A DNA stretch of 40,276 nucleotides, from NCBI RefSeq assembly GCF_910584465.1, contig NZ_CAJUBK010000021.1, forward strand, positions 1 through 40,276. Reading direction: 5' to 3'. Position 1 is the first letter of the stretch, and every line of letters begins with the position of its first letter. Source of the DNA: an uncultured Oscillibacter sp. GTDB lineage: Bacteria > Bacillota > Clostridia > Oscillospirales > Oscillospiraceae. This document shows, in pieces, positions 23,030 through 29,930 of the stretch. The position numbers and the translations under genes are program-made. The notes beneath the pieces were generated by a model, which made no database searches, was not told where the DNA came from, and saw only the letters and a program-made list of their open reading frames with translations.

Positions 23030-23113
23030 GCGCCTGTGATGGAATTGGTAGACATGCGAGATTTAGGTTCTCGTGCCTTCGGCGTGTGGGTTCGAGTCCC
23101 TTCAGGCGCACCA
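23030..23113 (+). tRNA. tRNA-Leu (anticodon UAG)
   Basis: The 7-bp acceptor stem pairs GCGCCTG (23030-23036) with CAGGCGC (23103-23109), and CCA is encoded at 23111-23113. The D arm contains TTGGTAGA. The anticodon stem CGAGA/TCTCG encloses TTTAGGT, giving TAG at 23064-23066. A long variable arm (GCC TTC GGC) follows, as expected for leucine, and the T arm has GGGTTCGAGTCCC. It decodes CUA and probably other CUN codons. Its 3' end borders the AT-rich segment. Confidence 0.96.
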
Positions 23114-23121
23114 AGATTCAT

Positions 23122-23173
23122 ATGATCCGGATCTGTTTCCGATAGGAAATCGGTCCGGATCATCGATCTTTTT
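23122..23173 (+). terminator. terminator of tRNA-Leu
   Basis: ATGATCCGGA (23122-23131) pairs perfectly with 23154-23163. An inner stem CCGAT/ATCGG sits above a left-side bulge, and TTTTT follows at 23169-23173. Confidence 0.8.
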
Positions 23174-23193
23174 CTGTAATTACAATGGTGTAA

Positions 23194-23316
23194 AAGTCTA
23201 CTCTCCAGGCCAAGAGGGCCAAGGAAGCCAGAAGCGAACTGCATAAAGTATAAGAGCAGACGCACCGTTCCAGCGATGTGCTCACCTTCATGTATGATAC
23301 TATTTTGCATAAATAA
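23194..23316 (+). pseudogene. possible gene remnant, unrecognised
   Basis: A 40-codon stretch with GC-rich, protein-like codon use reads KSTLQAKRAKEARSELHKV, then an in-frame TAA at 23251, then EQTHRSSDVLTFMYDTILHK and a stop. There is no start codon or ribosome binding site. It may be the degraded 3' end of a gene lost when the AT-rich segment arrived. The family is not recognised, and the stretch could be chance. Confidence 0.25.
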
Positions 23317-23345
23317 ATAACGGAACAGATAGTTAATAAAATCGC

Positions 23346-23374
23346 TTGTCAAAAATTGGAGGAAGTATTATACT
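23346..23374 (+). promoter_or_regulatory. promoter of the P-loop ATPase gene
   Basis: TTGTCA (23346-23351) and TATACT (23369-23374) are separated by 17 bases, 62 bases before the start codon. This supports starting translation at 23437 and not farther upstream. Confidence 0.8.
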
Positions 23375-23436
23375 TTATAAAAATTGCCGAGACTCTTATA
23401 TGCCTAAACCAAAAGAAAAGAAAGGAATGCTTGATT

Positions 23437-24969
23437 ATGAATGAGATTGCGATCCAAGACATTTATGCGGGAATGCCTGACGCAAAAGATGAGATTACCA
23501 CCAATCAAGCTGATAAATTTTTCGCCAGCTTTATTGTTCCACCTGGGTTGCCCCTCAACAGCTTGCTCAATGGAAAAAAATTTTTAGTTACTGGTTATAA
23601 AGGTGTCGGGAAGACATCTATACTGTTTTATTTGCAAAATCGAACGCAAGAGCAGGATCCCTTGACTTGCACTTCATTCCTTTATTTTAAAAGTGATTTT
23701 GAGGAAGTTAAAAAAAGCAACATCGATGCTGTTGCAAAAAGGTTGTCCTCTTTAATCGATATAAGTGGAGATATTCAACCAAACAAAATTGAATATCTCC
23801 ACATATGGCGTTGGGTATTTTTTAAAAAAATTGCAGATGACTGTGCGGAGAATCAAGGGGGTCTGTTTAAGCAGGATACGAACTGGCATGATTTTGTCAA
23901 AGAAGTAAATAGGATCAGTTTTTCTTCCTCAAGCAAAAAAACTATCGTGCTCTCGGAATTGGGCATTTCGTTAAATAGTTCACCGATTTCAGGTACATCC
24001 CTCAATGCAAATGCATCATTCCAACGAATAGCTAACGATTATTCTGCATTTAATGAACTTATTGAAACGGTAGACCGGTGTGAAGCGCTGTTCCGGAAAT
24101 TGGAAAGGACTGATATCCCCTATTATCTTTTTGTAGATGAAATGGAAGCATATTATGGGAATCAAGAGTTATTTAAACGAGATTTGACCTTAATCCGTGA
24201 TATGATATTTACTATTCATAGATTAAACGGGTATGGAAAAGTACGAATCATAGCCGCAATACGAAATGAAATCGTTTTTGCCATGGATAGATTCATCCAA
24301 ACCAAAGAAATCAATAAAATAATAGACGGTTATAGTGTACCGATCAAATGGACATATAATAATACAAATTCGATAGAGCATCCTATCATCAAAGTTCTGA
24401 TGAAGCGGATAGAGGTAGGAAGCGGTGGAAAACCACAGTCCTTTTGGGATTGGTTCCCCCGACGCATTTATAATCGGGATGCAGTAAGTTACATTCTTGA
24501 TAATGGATGGAACAAACCCAGGGATATCGTAAGGCTTATTACTGCAGCACAAAATGATAGTGTACACTGTGAGGACACTTCCTTTACCAGAGCGGCGTTC
24601 GATAACTTGAGAAAGGAATATTCCAAGGGGAGCCTTGCTGAGGTCCGTCAGGAATTACAGTCACTGTATACTACTCAAGAAATCGAAATGGTAATCCGGT
24701 TGTTAAGGGGAGGGCCAAAGTTTACCACCGCAGATGAAATTCGAAAAAGAACAGCAAAAGGTAGTTCTGCTCGAGACTTTTGGGACAAGAGAAGTGAGGA
24801 CATCCTTGAAGACTTTTATCGGGTCGGCCTTTGGGGGAATATAAATCGCAAAGGAGCGTATTCATGGCGGTGGAACCACAAAGGTGATTCAGGGGTATTG
24901 AAAGATAACGGATGGGAATTGGCAATACATCCAGCACTCTACAGTGAACTCTCAATCACATTTTATTGA
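23437..24969 (+). CDS. P-loop ATPase resembling the Sll1717 family
   Basis: The 510-residue soluble protein has a Walker A motif GYKGVGKTS (residues 53-61), a Walker B segment YYLFVDEMEAYYG (about 228-240) and a sensor-like strand RIIAAIRNEIVFAMDRF, the order of a STAND/AAA-like ATPase. From about 405, helices and a winged-helix-like end follow (EIEMVIRLLRGG, TADEIRKRTAKGSS, GAYSWRWNHKGDSG). It resembles proteins annotated as Sll1717-family P-loop ATPases, of unsettled function; some large stand-alone ATPases of this sort occur in phage-defence settings. I start it at ATG 23437 because the promoter lies at 23346-23374. Codon use is AT-rich (AAA, ATT, TTT), unlike every neighbour, and it follows a tRNA. 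Horizontal acquisition is inferred. Confidence 0.8.
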   Translation: MNEIAIQDIYAGMPDAKDEITTNQADKFFASFIVPPGLPLNSLLNGKKFLVTGYKGVGKTSILFYLQNRTQEQDPLTCTSFLYFKSDFEEVKKSNIDAVAKRLSSLIDISGDIQPNKIEYLHIWRWVFFKKIADDCAENQGGLFKQDTNWHDFVKEVNRISFSSSSKKTIVLSELGISLNSSPISGTSLNANASFQRIANDYSAFNELIETVDRCEALFRKLERTDIPYYLFVDEMEAYYGNQELFKRDLTLIRDMIFTIHRLNGYGKVRIIAAIRNEIVFAMDRFIQTKEINKIIDGYSVPIKWTYNNTNSIEHPIIKVLMKRIEVGSGGKPQSFWDWFPRRIYNRDAVSYILDNGWNKPRDIVRLITAAQNDSVHCEDTSFTRAAFDNLRKEYSKGSLAEVRQELQSLYTTQEIEMVIRLLRGGPKFTTADEIRKRTAKGSSARDFWDKRSEDILEDFYRVGLWGNINRKGAYSWRWNHKGDSGVLKDNGWELAIHPALYSELSITFY

Positions 24970-25136
24970 GAAGTAAAGAAAATTGTTCTAATAAGATTTA
25001 TTTTACACAATCGCAATGTCTATAGTGCTTGACCCTGCCATATTCATATGCATATAATCTAAACCTCCTTCCGATACCGTTGCAGCCAACCCCAAAGCCG
25101 AAAGGCCCTCGAAAAAGCAACAGGCCACATAAATGT

Positions 25137-25181
25137 AAAAAAGACGGACATGCCCGTTTTCACGGTACGTCCGTCTTTTTT
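25137..25181. terminator. bidirectional terminator downstream of the ATPase gene
   Basis: Six A plus GACGGAC (25137-25149) pair with GTCCGTC plus six T (25169-25181), giving a 13-bp stem usable on both strands. It lies 168 bases after the ATPase stop. Confidence 0.85.
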
Positions 25182-25316
25182 GTTTTGGCCTTATCCTCTA
25201 AACCTCGGTCCTCCCTCCACTCTTTCCATTCCATTGCCAGCCTTTCTTGGCCTTATAAAAGGCAAGGATATCAGGCCCTTGGCACTTAGATGGGTGTAAA
25301 GAGATGAACGGCTAAT

Positions 25317-25361
25317 GTGTTGTGCACGCCGTGATTTGAAAAATCACGGCATACACAACAC
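25317..25361. repeat. long near-perfect hairpin
   Basis: Two 21-base arms (25317-25337 and 25341-25361) are complementary at 19 positions around a 3-base loop GAA. The two mismatches are transitions. There is no adjacent T-run. It could be a repeated palindromic element, an element end or a structured RNA. Confidence 0.75.
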
Positions 25362-25464
25362 AAGACTCAAAATCCTCACTGGGCACCACGCCTCAGACTG
25401 CAAATATCCCCGAAACCAGATACATCCTACTCCCGTCCATCAGCAGGCATAGGCGAAAAGGGGC

Positions 25465-25492
25465 TTGCGTTTTTGGGTGGATATGGTATACT
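25465..25492 (+). promoter_or_regulatory. promoter of the HEMEH-motif gene
   Basis: TATACT (25487-25492) has a TGG extension, and TTGCGT (25465-25470) lies 16 bases upstream. GAGGTGATC (25556-25564) precedes the start at 25567. A small hairpin CAGCCGG/CCGGCTG (25507-25523) lies in the leader. Confidence 0.68.
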
Positions 25493-25566
25493 ATATCCGT
25501 CAGATCGCAGCCGGTATCCGGCTGACGCCGAAGGGCGGTATTTTCGTATATATATGAGGTGATCGT

Positions 25567-26499
25567 ATGATCGGCGGGATCGCAGGTGTCGGCAGCTTCG
25601 GGATGGGCCCGGCAGGGGCCTTTTACCGCTCCCGGCTGACCGAGAACATCCGCAGCATGCGGGACGCGCAGCAGGCCCCGGCCTTGACGGTCCGGAAGGC
25701 CGCTCCCCCGGAGACGCCGGTGCAGCCCGTGAAGGCCGTGCGCCCCGTCTCCCGGGACGAGGTCTCCGTGCCGGAGCTGGCCCAGCGGCTGGAGAACGAC
25801 GCCGCCGCCATGGCCGGACGGATGCGGACCCGGTATGGCGAGGTGGACGGCGAGGGGATCTTCGTGGAGGCCGGAGGGGCCCGTCCCTCCCCCGTCCTGG
25901 GCCCGCAAAAGGACGTCCTGGAGGGCCGGCTGTCCCGGGCCGAGGACGCCCTGGCGCTGGACGACCCGGCCCGGGCGGCGGACGTCCTGGACGACGGCGC
26001 CCCCGCGCTCCCCGGCCTGCCGGACCGGGAGGGCGAGATCCCCGGACTGCTCGGCCGGGAGGATGAGGACGCGGCCTCCGGCCTGCCCGGCCTGGAGGAT
26101 ATGGACGGCCCGGGGACCACGAAGACCGAGAGCGCTCAGGAGGCCGCGGAAAAAGGCAGGTGCGAGACCTGCGAGAAGCGGAAGTACCAGGACGGCTCCG
26201 ACGACCCCGGCGTCTCCTTCAAGACGCCCACCAACATCAAGCCCGAACAGGCGCCCTCCGCCGTCCGGGGCCATGAGATGGAGCACGTCGTCCGGGAGCA
26301 GGCCAAGGCCAAGCGGGAGGGCCGCGAGGTGGTCAGCCAGGACGTGACCATGCACACCGCGATCTGTCCGGAGTGCGGCAGGTCTTATGTTTCCGGCGGC
26401 ACCACCCGGACCGTCACCAAAGCGGTGACGGACGACGACGTCCAGCAAGAGCAGGAGCAGGAGGCGCAGGAGCCTGCCGCCCTGACGGGGAAGCGGTGA
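25567..26499 (+). CDS. HEMEH-motif protein, possible zinc metallopeptidase of unknown role
   Basis: The 310-residue protein has a long low-complexity N-terminal half rich in Ala, Pro, Asp and Glu, then a conserved C-terminal domain. This domain has CETCEKRKYQDGSDDPGVSFKTP, the HExxH-type GHEMEHV (about residues 235-241) and HTAICPECGRSYVSGGTTRT. A domain of this pattern (CxxC, HExxH, second CxxC) is widespread in Clostridia and described as SprA-like or hypothetical. HExxH suggests a zinc peptidase, unproven. There is no signal peptide. A strong ribosome binding site and a terminator make it monocistronic. Confidence 0.78.
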   Translation: MIGGIAGVGSFGMGPAGAFYRSRLTENIRSMRDAQQAPALTVRKAAPPETPVQPVKAVRPVSRDEVSVPELAQRLENDAAAMAGRMRTRYGEVDGEGIFVEAGGARPSPVLGPQKDVLEGRLSRAEDALALDDPARAADVLDDGAPALPGLPDREGEIPGLLGREDEDAASGLPGLEDMDGPGTTKTESAQEAAEKGRCETCEKRKYQDGSDDPGVSFKTPTNIKPEQAPSAVRGHEMEHVVREQAKAKREGREVVSQDVTMHTAICPECGRSYVSGGTTRTVTKAVTDDDVQQEQEQEAQEPAALTGKR

Positions 26500-26506
26500 A
26501 GATCGG

Positions 26507-26537
26507 ACAGGGCTCCGGGGAGGGGCCCTGTTTTTTT
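26507..26537 (+). terminator. terminator after the HEMEH-motif gene
   Basis: ACAGGGC (26507-26513) pairs with GCCCTGT (26525-26531), extended inward to about 10 pairs with one G-U, and is followed by seven T ending at 26537. Confidence 0.85.
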
Positions 26538-26637
26538 ATCAGCGGCCCTTCGCGGGCGGAACTTCCCGCGGTGAAAAAGCGTCTATATGGATGAAGCGCC
26601 CCGCTTGGGAGACGGGGCGGAAAAGGAGGATATGCAG

Positions 26638-27669
26638 ATGAAAAGAGGACTTGCCCTGATCCTGGTAGCACTGCTGACGGCCCTGGCCCTGACCGCGTGC
26701 GGCGGAGGCGGGGACGGAGGCGGCATGACGGCCTCCAGCGGCTCCGACGCCCCGGCGGACTACTACGGCGGCGCGGAGAGCTCCGGCGTCCGGGGGGACT
26801 GGGGCTTCCAAGAGGCGGACGGCGGGCTGATGGAGCCCTCCGCGGCCCCCACGGAGGAGGAGGGCCAGACGGAGCCGGAGGACCGCCTGGCCAACGCGAA
26901 GATGGTCTACACCGCCGGCGTCGAGGCGGAGACCATGGACTTCGACGAGTGCGCCTCCGGGCTGGAGGCCCTGGTGGAGCAGATGGGGGGCTATATGGAG
27001 TATGCCTCCATCGGCAGCTACGCCGACGGCCGCCGGATGGGGGACTACACGATCCGGGTCCCCTCCGCCCGGTTCAGCGGCTTTTTGAAGAGCGTGGGGG
27101 AGCTGAGCCACGTCACCGAGCAGAGCAAGAGCGCCGAGAACATCAGCGAGCAGTACTACGACACCGAGAGCCGCCTGACCACCCAGAGGACCAAGCTGGA
27201 GCGCCTCCAGATGCTCCTGGCCAAGGCGGAGGAGATGGAGGACATCATCACCCTGGAGAGCGCCATCGCCGAGACGGAGCTGCAGATCGAGCAGCTCACC
27301 GGCTCCCTCCGGCGCTACGACGCGCTGGTGGATTACGCCACCGTGGAGCTCCGCCTCCGGGAGGTGCCCCGCCTGACCACAGTGGAGGAGGCGCCGCCCA
27401 CCTTCTCCAGCCAGCTGGGGAACGCCTTCGCCGACGGCCTCCACAGCTTCGGGGACTTCCTCCAGGGCATGGCGATCTTCCTGGCCTACAACTGGATCTG
27501 GCTGACGCTGCTGGCGCTGGCCGCCGCCGCGGCCGTGGGCATCTCCAAGCGGAGACAGGCCCGGCGGGCGGAGACCTTCGGGCAGGCCCGGGCCCAGGGG
27601 CTGGGCGCGTCCCGCCGGAAGAAGGGGGACGGGCCGGAAGGACCGGATGACAAACAGCCGAAAACCTGA
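26638..27669 (+). CDS. DUF4349 lipoprotein
   Basis: The 343-residue product has a lipoprotein signal peptide (MKRGLALILVALLTALALTACG, lipobox LTAC) and an acidic low-complexity segment. The DUF4349 domain follows (ANAKMVYTAGVEAETMDFDE, GGYMEYASIGSYADGRRMGDYTIRVPSARFSGFL, then a coiled coil with QRTKLERLQMLLAKAEEMEDIITLESAIAETELQIEQLTG). Near residues 285-310 is a membrane segment (AYNWIWLTLLALAAAAAVG), then a basic cytoplasmic tail. I start it at ATG 26638, because AGGAGG (26624-26629) is 8 bases upstream but only 2 from an earlier ATG. The domain's function is unknown. Confidence 0.9.
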   Translation: MKRGLALILVALLTALALTACGGGGDGGGMTASSGSDAPADYYGGAESSGVRGDWGFQEADGGLMEPSAAPTEEEGQTEPEDRLANAKMVYTAGVEAETMDFDECASGLEALVEQMGGYMEYASIGSYADGRRMGDYTIRVPSARFSGFLKSVGELSHVTEQSKSAENISEQYYDTESRLTTQRTKLERLQMLLAKAEEMEDIITLESAIAETELQIEQLTGSLRRYDALVDYATVELRLREVPRLTTVEEAPPTFSSQLGNAFADGLHSFGDFLQGMAIFLAYNWIWLTLLALAAAAAVGISKRRQARRAETFGQARAQGLGASRRKKGDGPEGPDDKQPKT

Positions 27670-27676
27670 TATACTG

Positions 27677-27697
27677 AGGGCGGGCTGGGCCCGCCCT
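27677..27697 (+). terminator. weak hairpin after the DUF4349 gene
   Basis: AGGGCGGG (27677-27684) pairs with CCCGCCCT (27690-27697) across a 5-base loop. Only TTCG follows, so termination is doubtful. Confidence 0.45.
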
Positions 27698-27790
27698 TCG
27701 TATCTCCCGTCCCATCCGGAGGGGGCCCGCCTCCCCGCGCTCCCTCTGGGGCGCGGGACACGCCTCACAAAACAAAAGGAGGAGATCGAT

Positions 27791-28420
27791 ATGAGACTGA
27801 CCTGGCTGGGCCACTCCTGCTTCCTGCTGGAACAGGACGGCTATACGATCTTGCTGGACCCCTACACCGGCGTGGACGGCTATCCGCCCCTGTCGGAGCG
27901 CGGGCTCGCCGTGAACGAGATCCTTTGCAGCCATGAGCACGGCGACCACCATGCCGTGGACCAGGCGGCGCTCCTGCCGGGGGGCGCGCCCTCGCCCTTC
28001 ACCGTCCGCACCGTGGAGACCTTCCACGACGGCCAGGGCGGGGCGCTCCGGGGGAGCAACACCGTCCACGTCCTCTCGGCGGGCGGCGTCACCGTGGCCC
28101 ACATGGGCGACCTGGGGCACCCCCTCTCGCCGGAGCAGGCGGCGGCCATCGGCCCCCTGGACGCTCTGCTGATCCCCGTGGGAGGCTATTACACCATCGA
28201 CGCCGCGGAGGCCAAGGCCGTCTGCAGCGCCCTGAGGCCCCGCTGCGTCCTGCCCATGCACTACCGCCTGGGGACGCGGGGCTATCCCGTGCTGGCGGGC
28301 GTGGAGGACTTCCTGGCCCTGTGGCCCGCGGAGGAGGTCCGGCGGCTGGACGGCCCGGCCCTGGACCTGGACGGGACCGCCCGGGGCGTGATCGTCCCCC
28401 GATCCTCCGAGGAGGTCTGA
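27791..28420 (+). CDS. MBL-fold metal-dependent hydrolase (UlaG-like)
   Basis: The 209-residue protein is a short metallo-beta-lactamase fold hydrolase. It opens MRLTWLGHSCFLLEQDGYTILLDPY, as in UlaG-like proteins, with the metal motif SHEHGDHH and later histidines in VAHMGDLGH and VLPMHYRLG. The substrate is unknown; UlaG-like proteins include lactonases and phosphodiesterases. AGGAGG (27777-27782) is 8 bases before ATG 27791. The HAD phosphatase gene begins one base after its stop, so the two are co-translated and may act on related phosphorylated compounds, though that is only context. Confidence 0.88.
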   Translation: MRLTWLGHSCFLLEQDGYTILLDPYTGVDGYPPLSERGLAVNEILCSHEHGDHHAVDQAALLPGGAPSPFTVRTVETFHDGQGGALRGSNTVHVLSAGGVTVAHMGDLGHPLSPEQAAAIGPLDALLIPVGGYYTIDAAEAKAVCSALRPRCVLPMHYRLGTRGYPVLAGVEDFLALWPAEEVRRLDGPALDLDGTARGVIVPRSSEEV

Positions 28421-28421
28421 T

Positions 28422-29078
28422 ATGTACCGTTACATACTCTTCGATCTGGACGGCACCCTGACGGATTCCCGGGAGGGCATCGTGCGCTGCGTCCGGGAGA
28501 CCATCGCCGAGTACGGCGGCCCCGTCCCGGAGGAGGAGACCCTCCTCCGCTTCATCGGCCCGCCCCTCCAGGACTCCTTCGTCCGCTTCTGCGGCTACAG
28601 CCCCGCCCAGGCGGAGGATGCCGTGGAGCGCTTCCGCCTGCGTTATGAGCCCGTGGGCCAGTACGAGAACCGGGCGGCCCCGGGCATGGCGGAGCTGATG
28701 GGCCGGCTCAGGGAGGCGGGCCGCGTGCTGGCCCTGGCCTCCTCCAAGCCGGAGGGCCTGTGCGTCTCCATCTGCGCCCGCTTCGGCTTCACGCCCCACC
28801 TCTCCGCTCTGGTGGGCAGCCCGCCCAACGGCGACCAGGAGAAGGCCGACGTGATCCGGGAGGCCCTGCGCCAACTGGGGCTGGGGGAGGCGGACCTCCC
28901 CCAGGTCCTGATGGTGGGCGACCGGAAGTTCGACGTGCTGGGGGCCAGGGCCTGCGGCGTGGACTGCGTGGGGGTGGAGTTCTTCGGCTATGCCCCGGCG
29001 GGGGAGCTGGAGGAGGCCGGGGCCGTCGCCGTGGTCTCCACGCCGGAGGAGCTGGAAGCCTTCATCCTGGCTCACTGA
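28422..29078 (+). CDS. HAD family phosphatase (phosphoglycolate phosphatase-like)
   Basis: The 218-residue protein is a HAD subfamily IA hydrolase. It has the nucleophile motif ILFDLDGTLTDS, the second motif LALASSKPEG, the lysine of DQEKADVI and the acidic MVGDRKFDVLGA, with a helical cap between residues about 15 and 80. This resembles phosphoglycolate phosphatase and 5'-nucleotidase-like members; the substrate is unassigned. It starts one base after the MBL gene and overlaps the convergent DUF421 gene by 7 bases at its 3' end, leaving no room for a separate terminator. Confidence 0.9.
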   Translation: MYRYILFDLDGTLTDSREGIVRCVRETIAEYGGPVPEEETLLRFIGPPLQDSFVRFCGYSPAQAEDAVERFRLRYEPVGQYENRAAPGMAELMGRLREAGRVLALASSKPEGLCVSICARFGFTPHLSALVGSPPNGDQEKADVIREALRQLGLGEADLPQVLMVGDRKFDVLGARACGVDCVGVEFFGYAPAGELEEAGAVAVVSTPEELEAFILAH

Positions 29079-29788
29079 GCCGTCACATCGGCCCGCTTCC
29101 CCGGGTCGGCCGGGAAGACCGTCAGGTCCTCCCCGCCGCCCCAGAGGGCCAGGAAGACCTCCCGCTCGTCCCGGTAGCCCTGGCGGAGCAGGGCCCGGCG
29201 GACCCACTCGTCCTCCTTCCCGGACTGGCGGACGTTGCCGGAGAGGAGCTTGCCGTCCATGACGAAGGGCGTCTGCACCTGGGACTGGGAGGGGTTTTTG
29301 TTCAGGTCCGCGGGCGTGGCGGGGCGGTCGGCCTCCTTGGGCAGGAAGCTGACGGTGCCGTTGTGCTCGAAGACGGCCGTCTGGATCTGGCTGAGGTCGA
29401 ACCAGCCGCCGATCCGGCAGTAGGTCAAGAACTCGTTCAGGTCCAGCTTGGCCTTCTTCAGGTTCTCCTTGTAGATGACCCCGTCCTCCAGCAGGATGAT
29501 GGGCCGTCCGGAGATGACGGAGCGGATCTTGAGGGACCGGTAGCACAGCACGGAGATGAGGACCGCCACCAGGGCATAGACGATGAGGGCGGTGAGGGGC
29601 TTGTGGGGCTCCTCCAGCTCCGTGGCCAGCTCAGCGGCGACGGAGCCGATGGTGATGCCGACCACGTAGTCGAACATGGTCATCTGGGACACCTGCTTGG
29701 CGCCCATCAGCTTGGTCAGCAGGAACAGGGCCAGGATGGACAGCAGGGTGGTCAGGGCGGTCATACCGATGTCTTGCAGGAACTCCAT
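29072..29788 (-). CDS. DUF421 membrane protein (YetF-like)
   Basis: The 238-residue protein has three membrane segments in its first 85 residues (MEFLQDIGMTALTTLLSILALFLL, then FDYVVGITIGSVAAELA and LTALIVYALVAVLISVL), followed by a soluble part with GRPIILLEDGVIYKENLKKAKL and LDLNEFLTYCRIGGWFDLSQIQTAVFEHNGTVSFLP, the DUF421 signature. In Bacillus such proteins (YetF, YrbG) are linked to spore germination or membrane functions. I start it at ATG 29788, behind GGGAGG. An ATG six codons upstream has no ribosome binding site. Its 3' end overlaps the HAD gene by 7 bases. Confidence 0.88.
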   Translation of the reverse strand: MEFLQDIGMTALTTLLSILALFLLTKLMGAKQVSQMTMFDYVVGITIGSVAAELATELEEPHKPLTALIVYALVAVLISVLCYRSLKIRSVISGRPIILLEDGVIYKENLKKAKLDLNEFLTYCRIGGWFDLSQIQTAVFEHNGTVSFLPKEADRPATPADLNKNPSQSQVQTPFVMDGKLLSGNVRQSGKEDEWVRRALLRQGYRDEREVFLALWGGGEDLTVFPADPGKRADVTAQ

Positions 29789-29930
29789 AAAAAGAACGCC
29801 TCCCATGGCAAATGTCGTTTGAGACAGTATGCCGCGGGAGGCGGATCTTATGCAGGCACGTCCAAGAGGGGGCCGTCCGTTCCCCGGCCGCGCGCCGGGG
29901 CGGGGGAGGTTCCGGACGGGGCGCGCGCCG

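Larger units (their letters stand above)
24970..25566. other. gene-free AT-rich to GC-rich junction region
   Basis: About 600 bases hold no convincing gene. In order there are an AT-rich tail after the ATPase, a bidirectional terminator (25137-25181), an open minus-strand stretch without start codon (25198-25311), a long hairpin (25317-25361) and the promoter and ribosome binding site of the next gene. Composition returns to GC-rich after about 25370, which marks the probable right edge of the acquired segment. Confidence 0.6.

Noticed and set aside
23356..23436. Upstream extension of the ATPase gene to a TTG at 23356
   Set aside because: It overlaps the promoter -10 at 23369-23374, so it would precede transcription.
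25350..25400. A stretch (GACTCAAAATCC) resembling the anticodon arm of tRNA-Leu(CAA), possibly a partial tRNA copy at the right island edge
   Set aside because: The flanking stem bases do not pair, and no D arm, T arm or acceptor could be found. It also does not match the tRNA-Leu(UAG) at 23030-23113.
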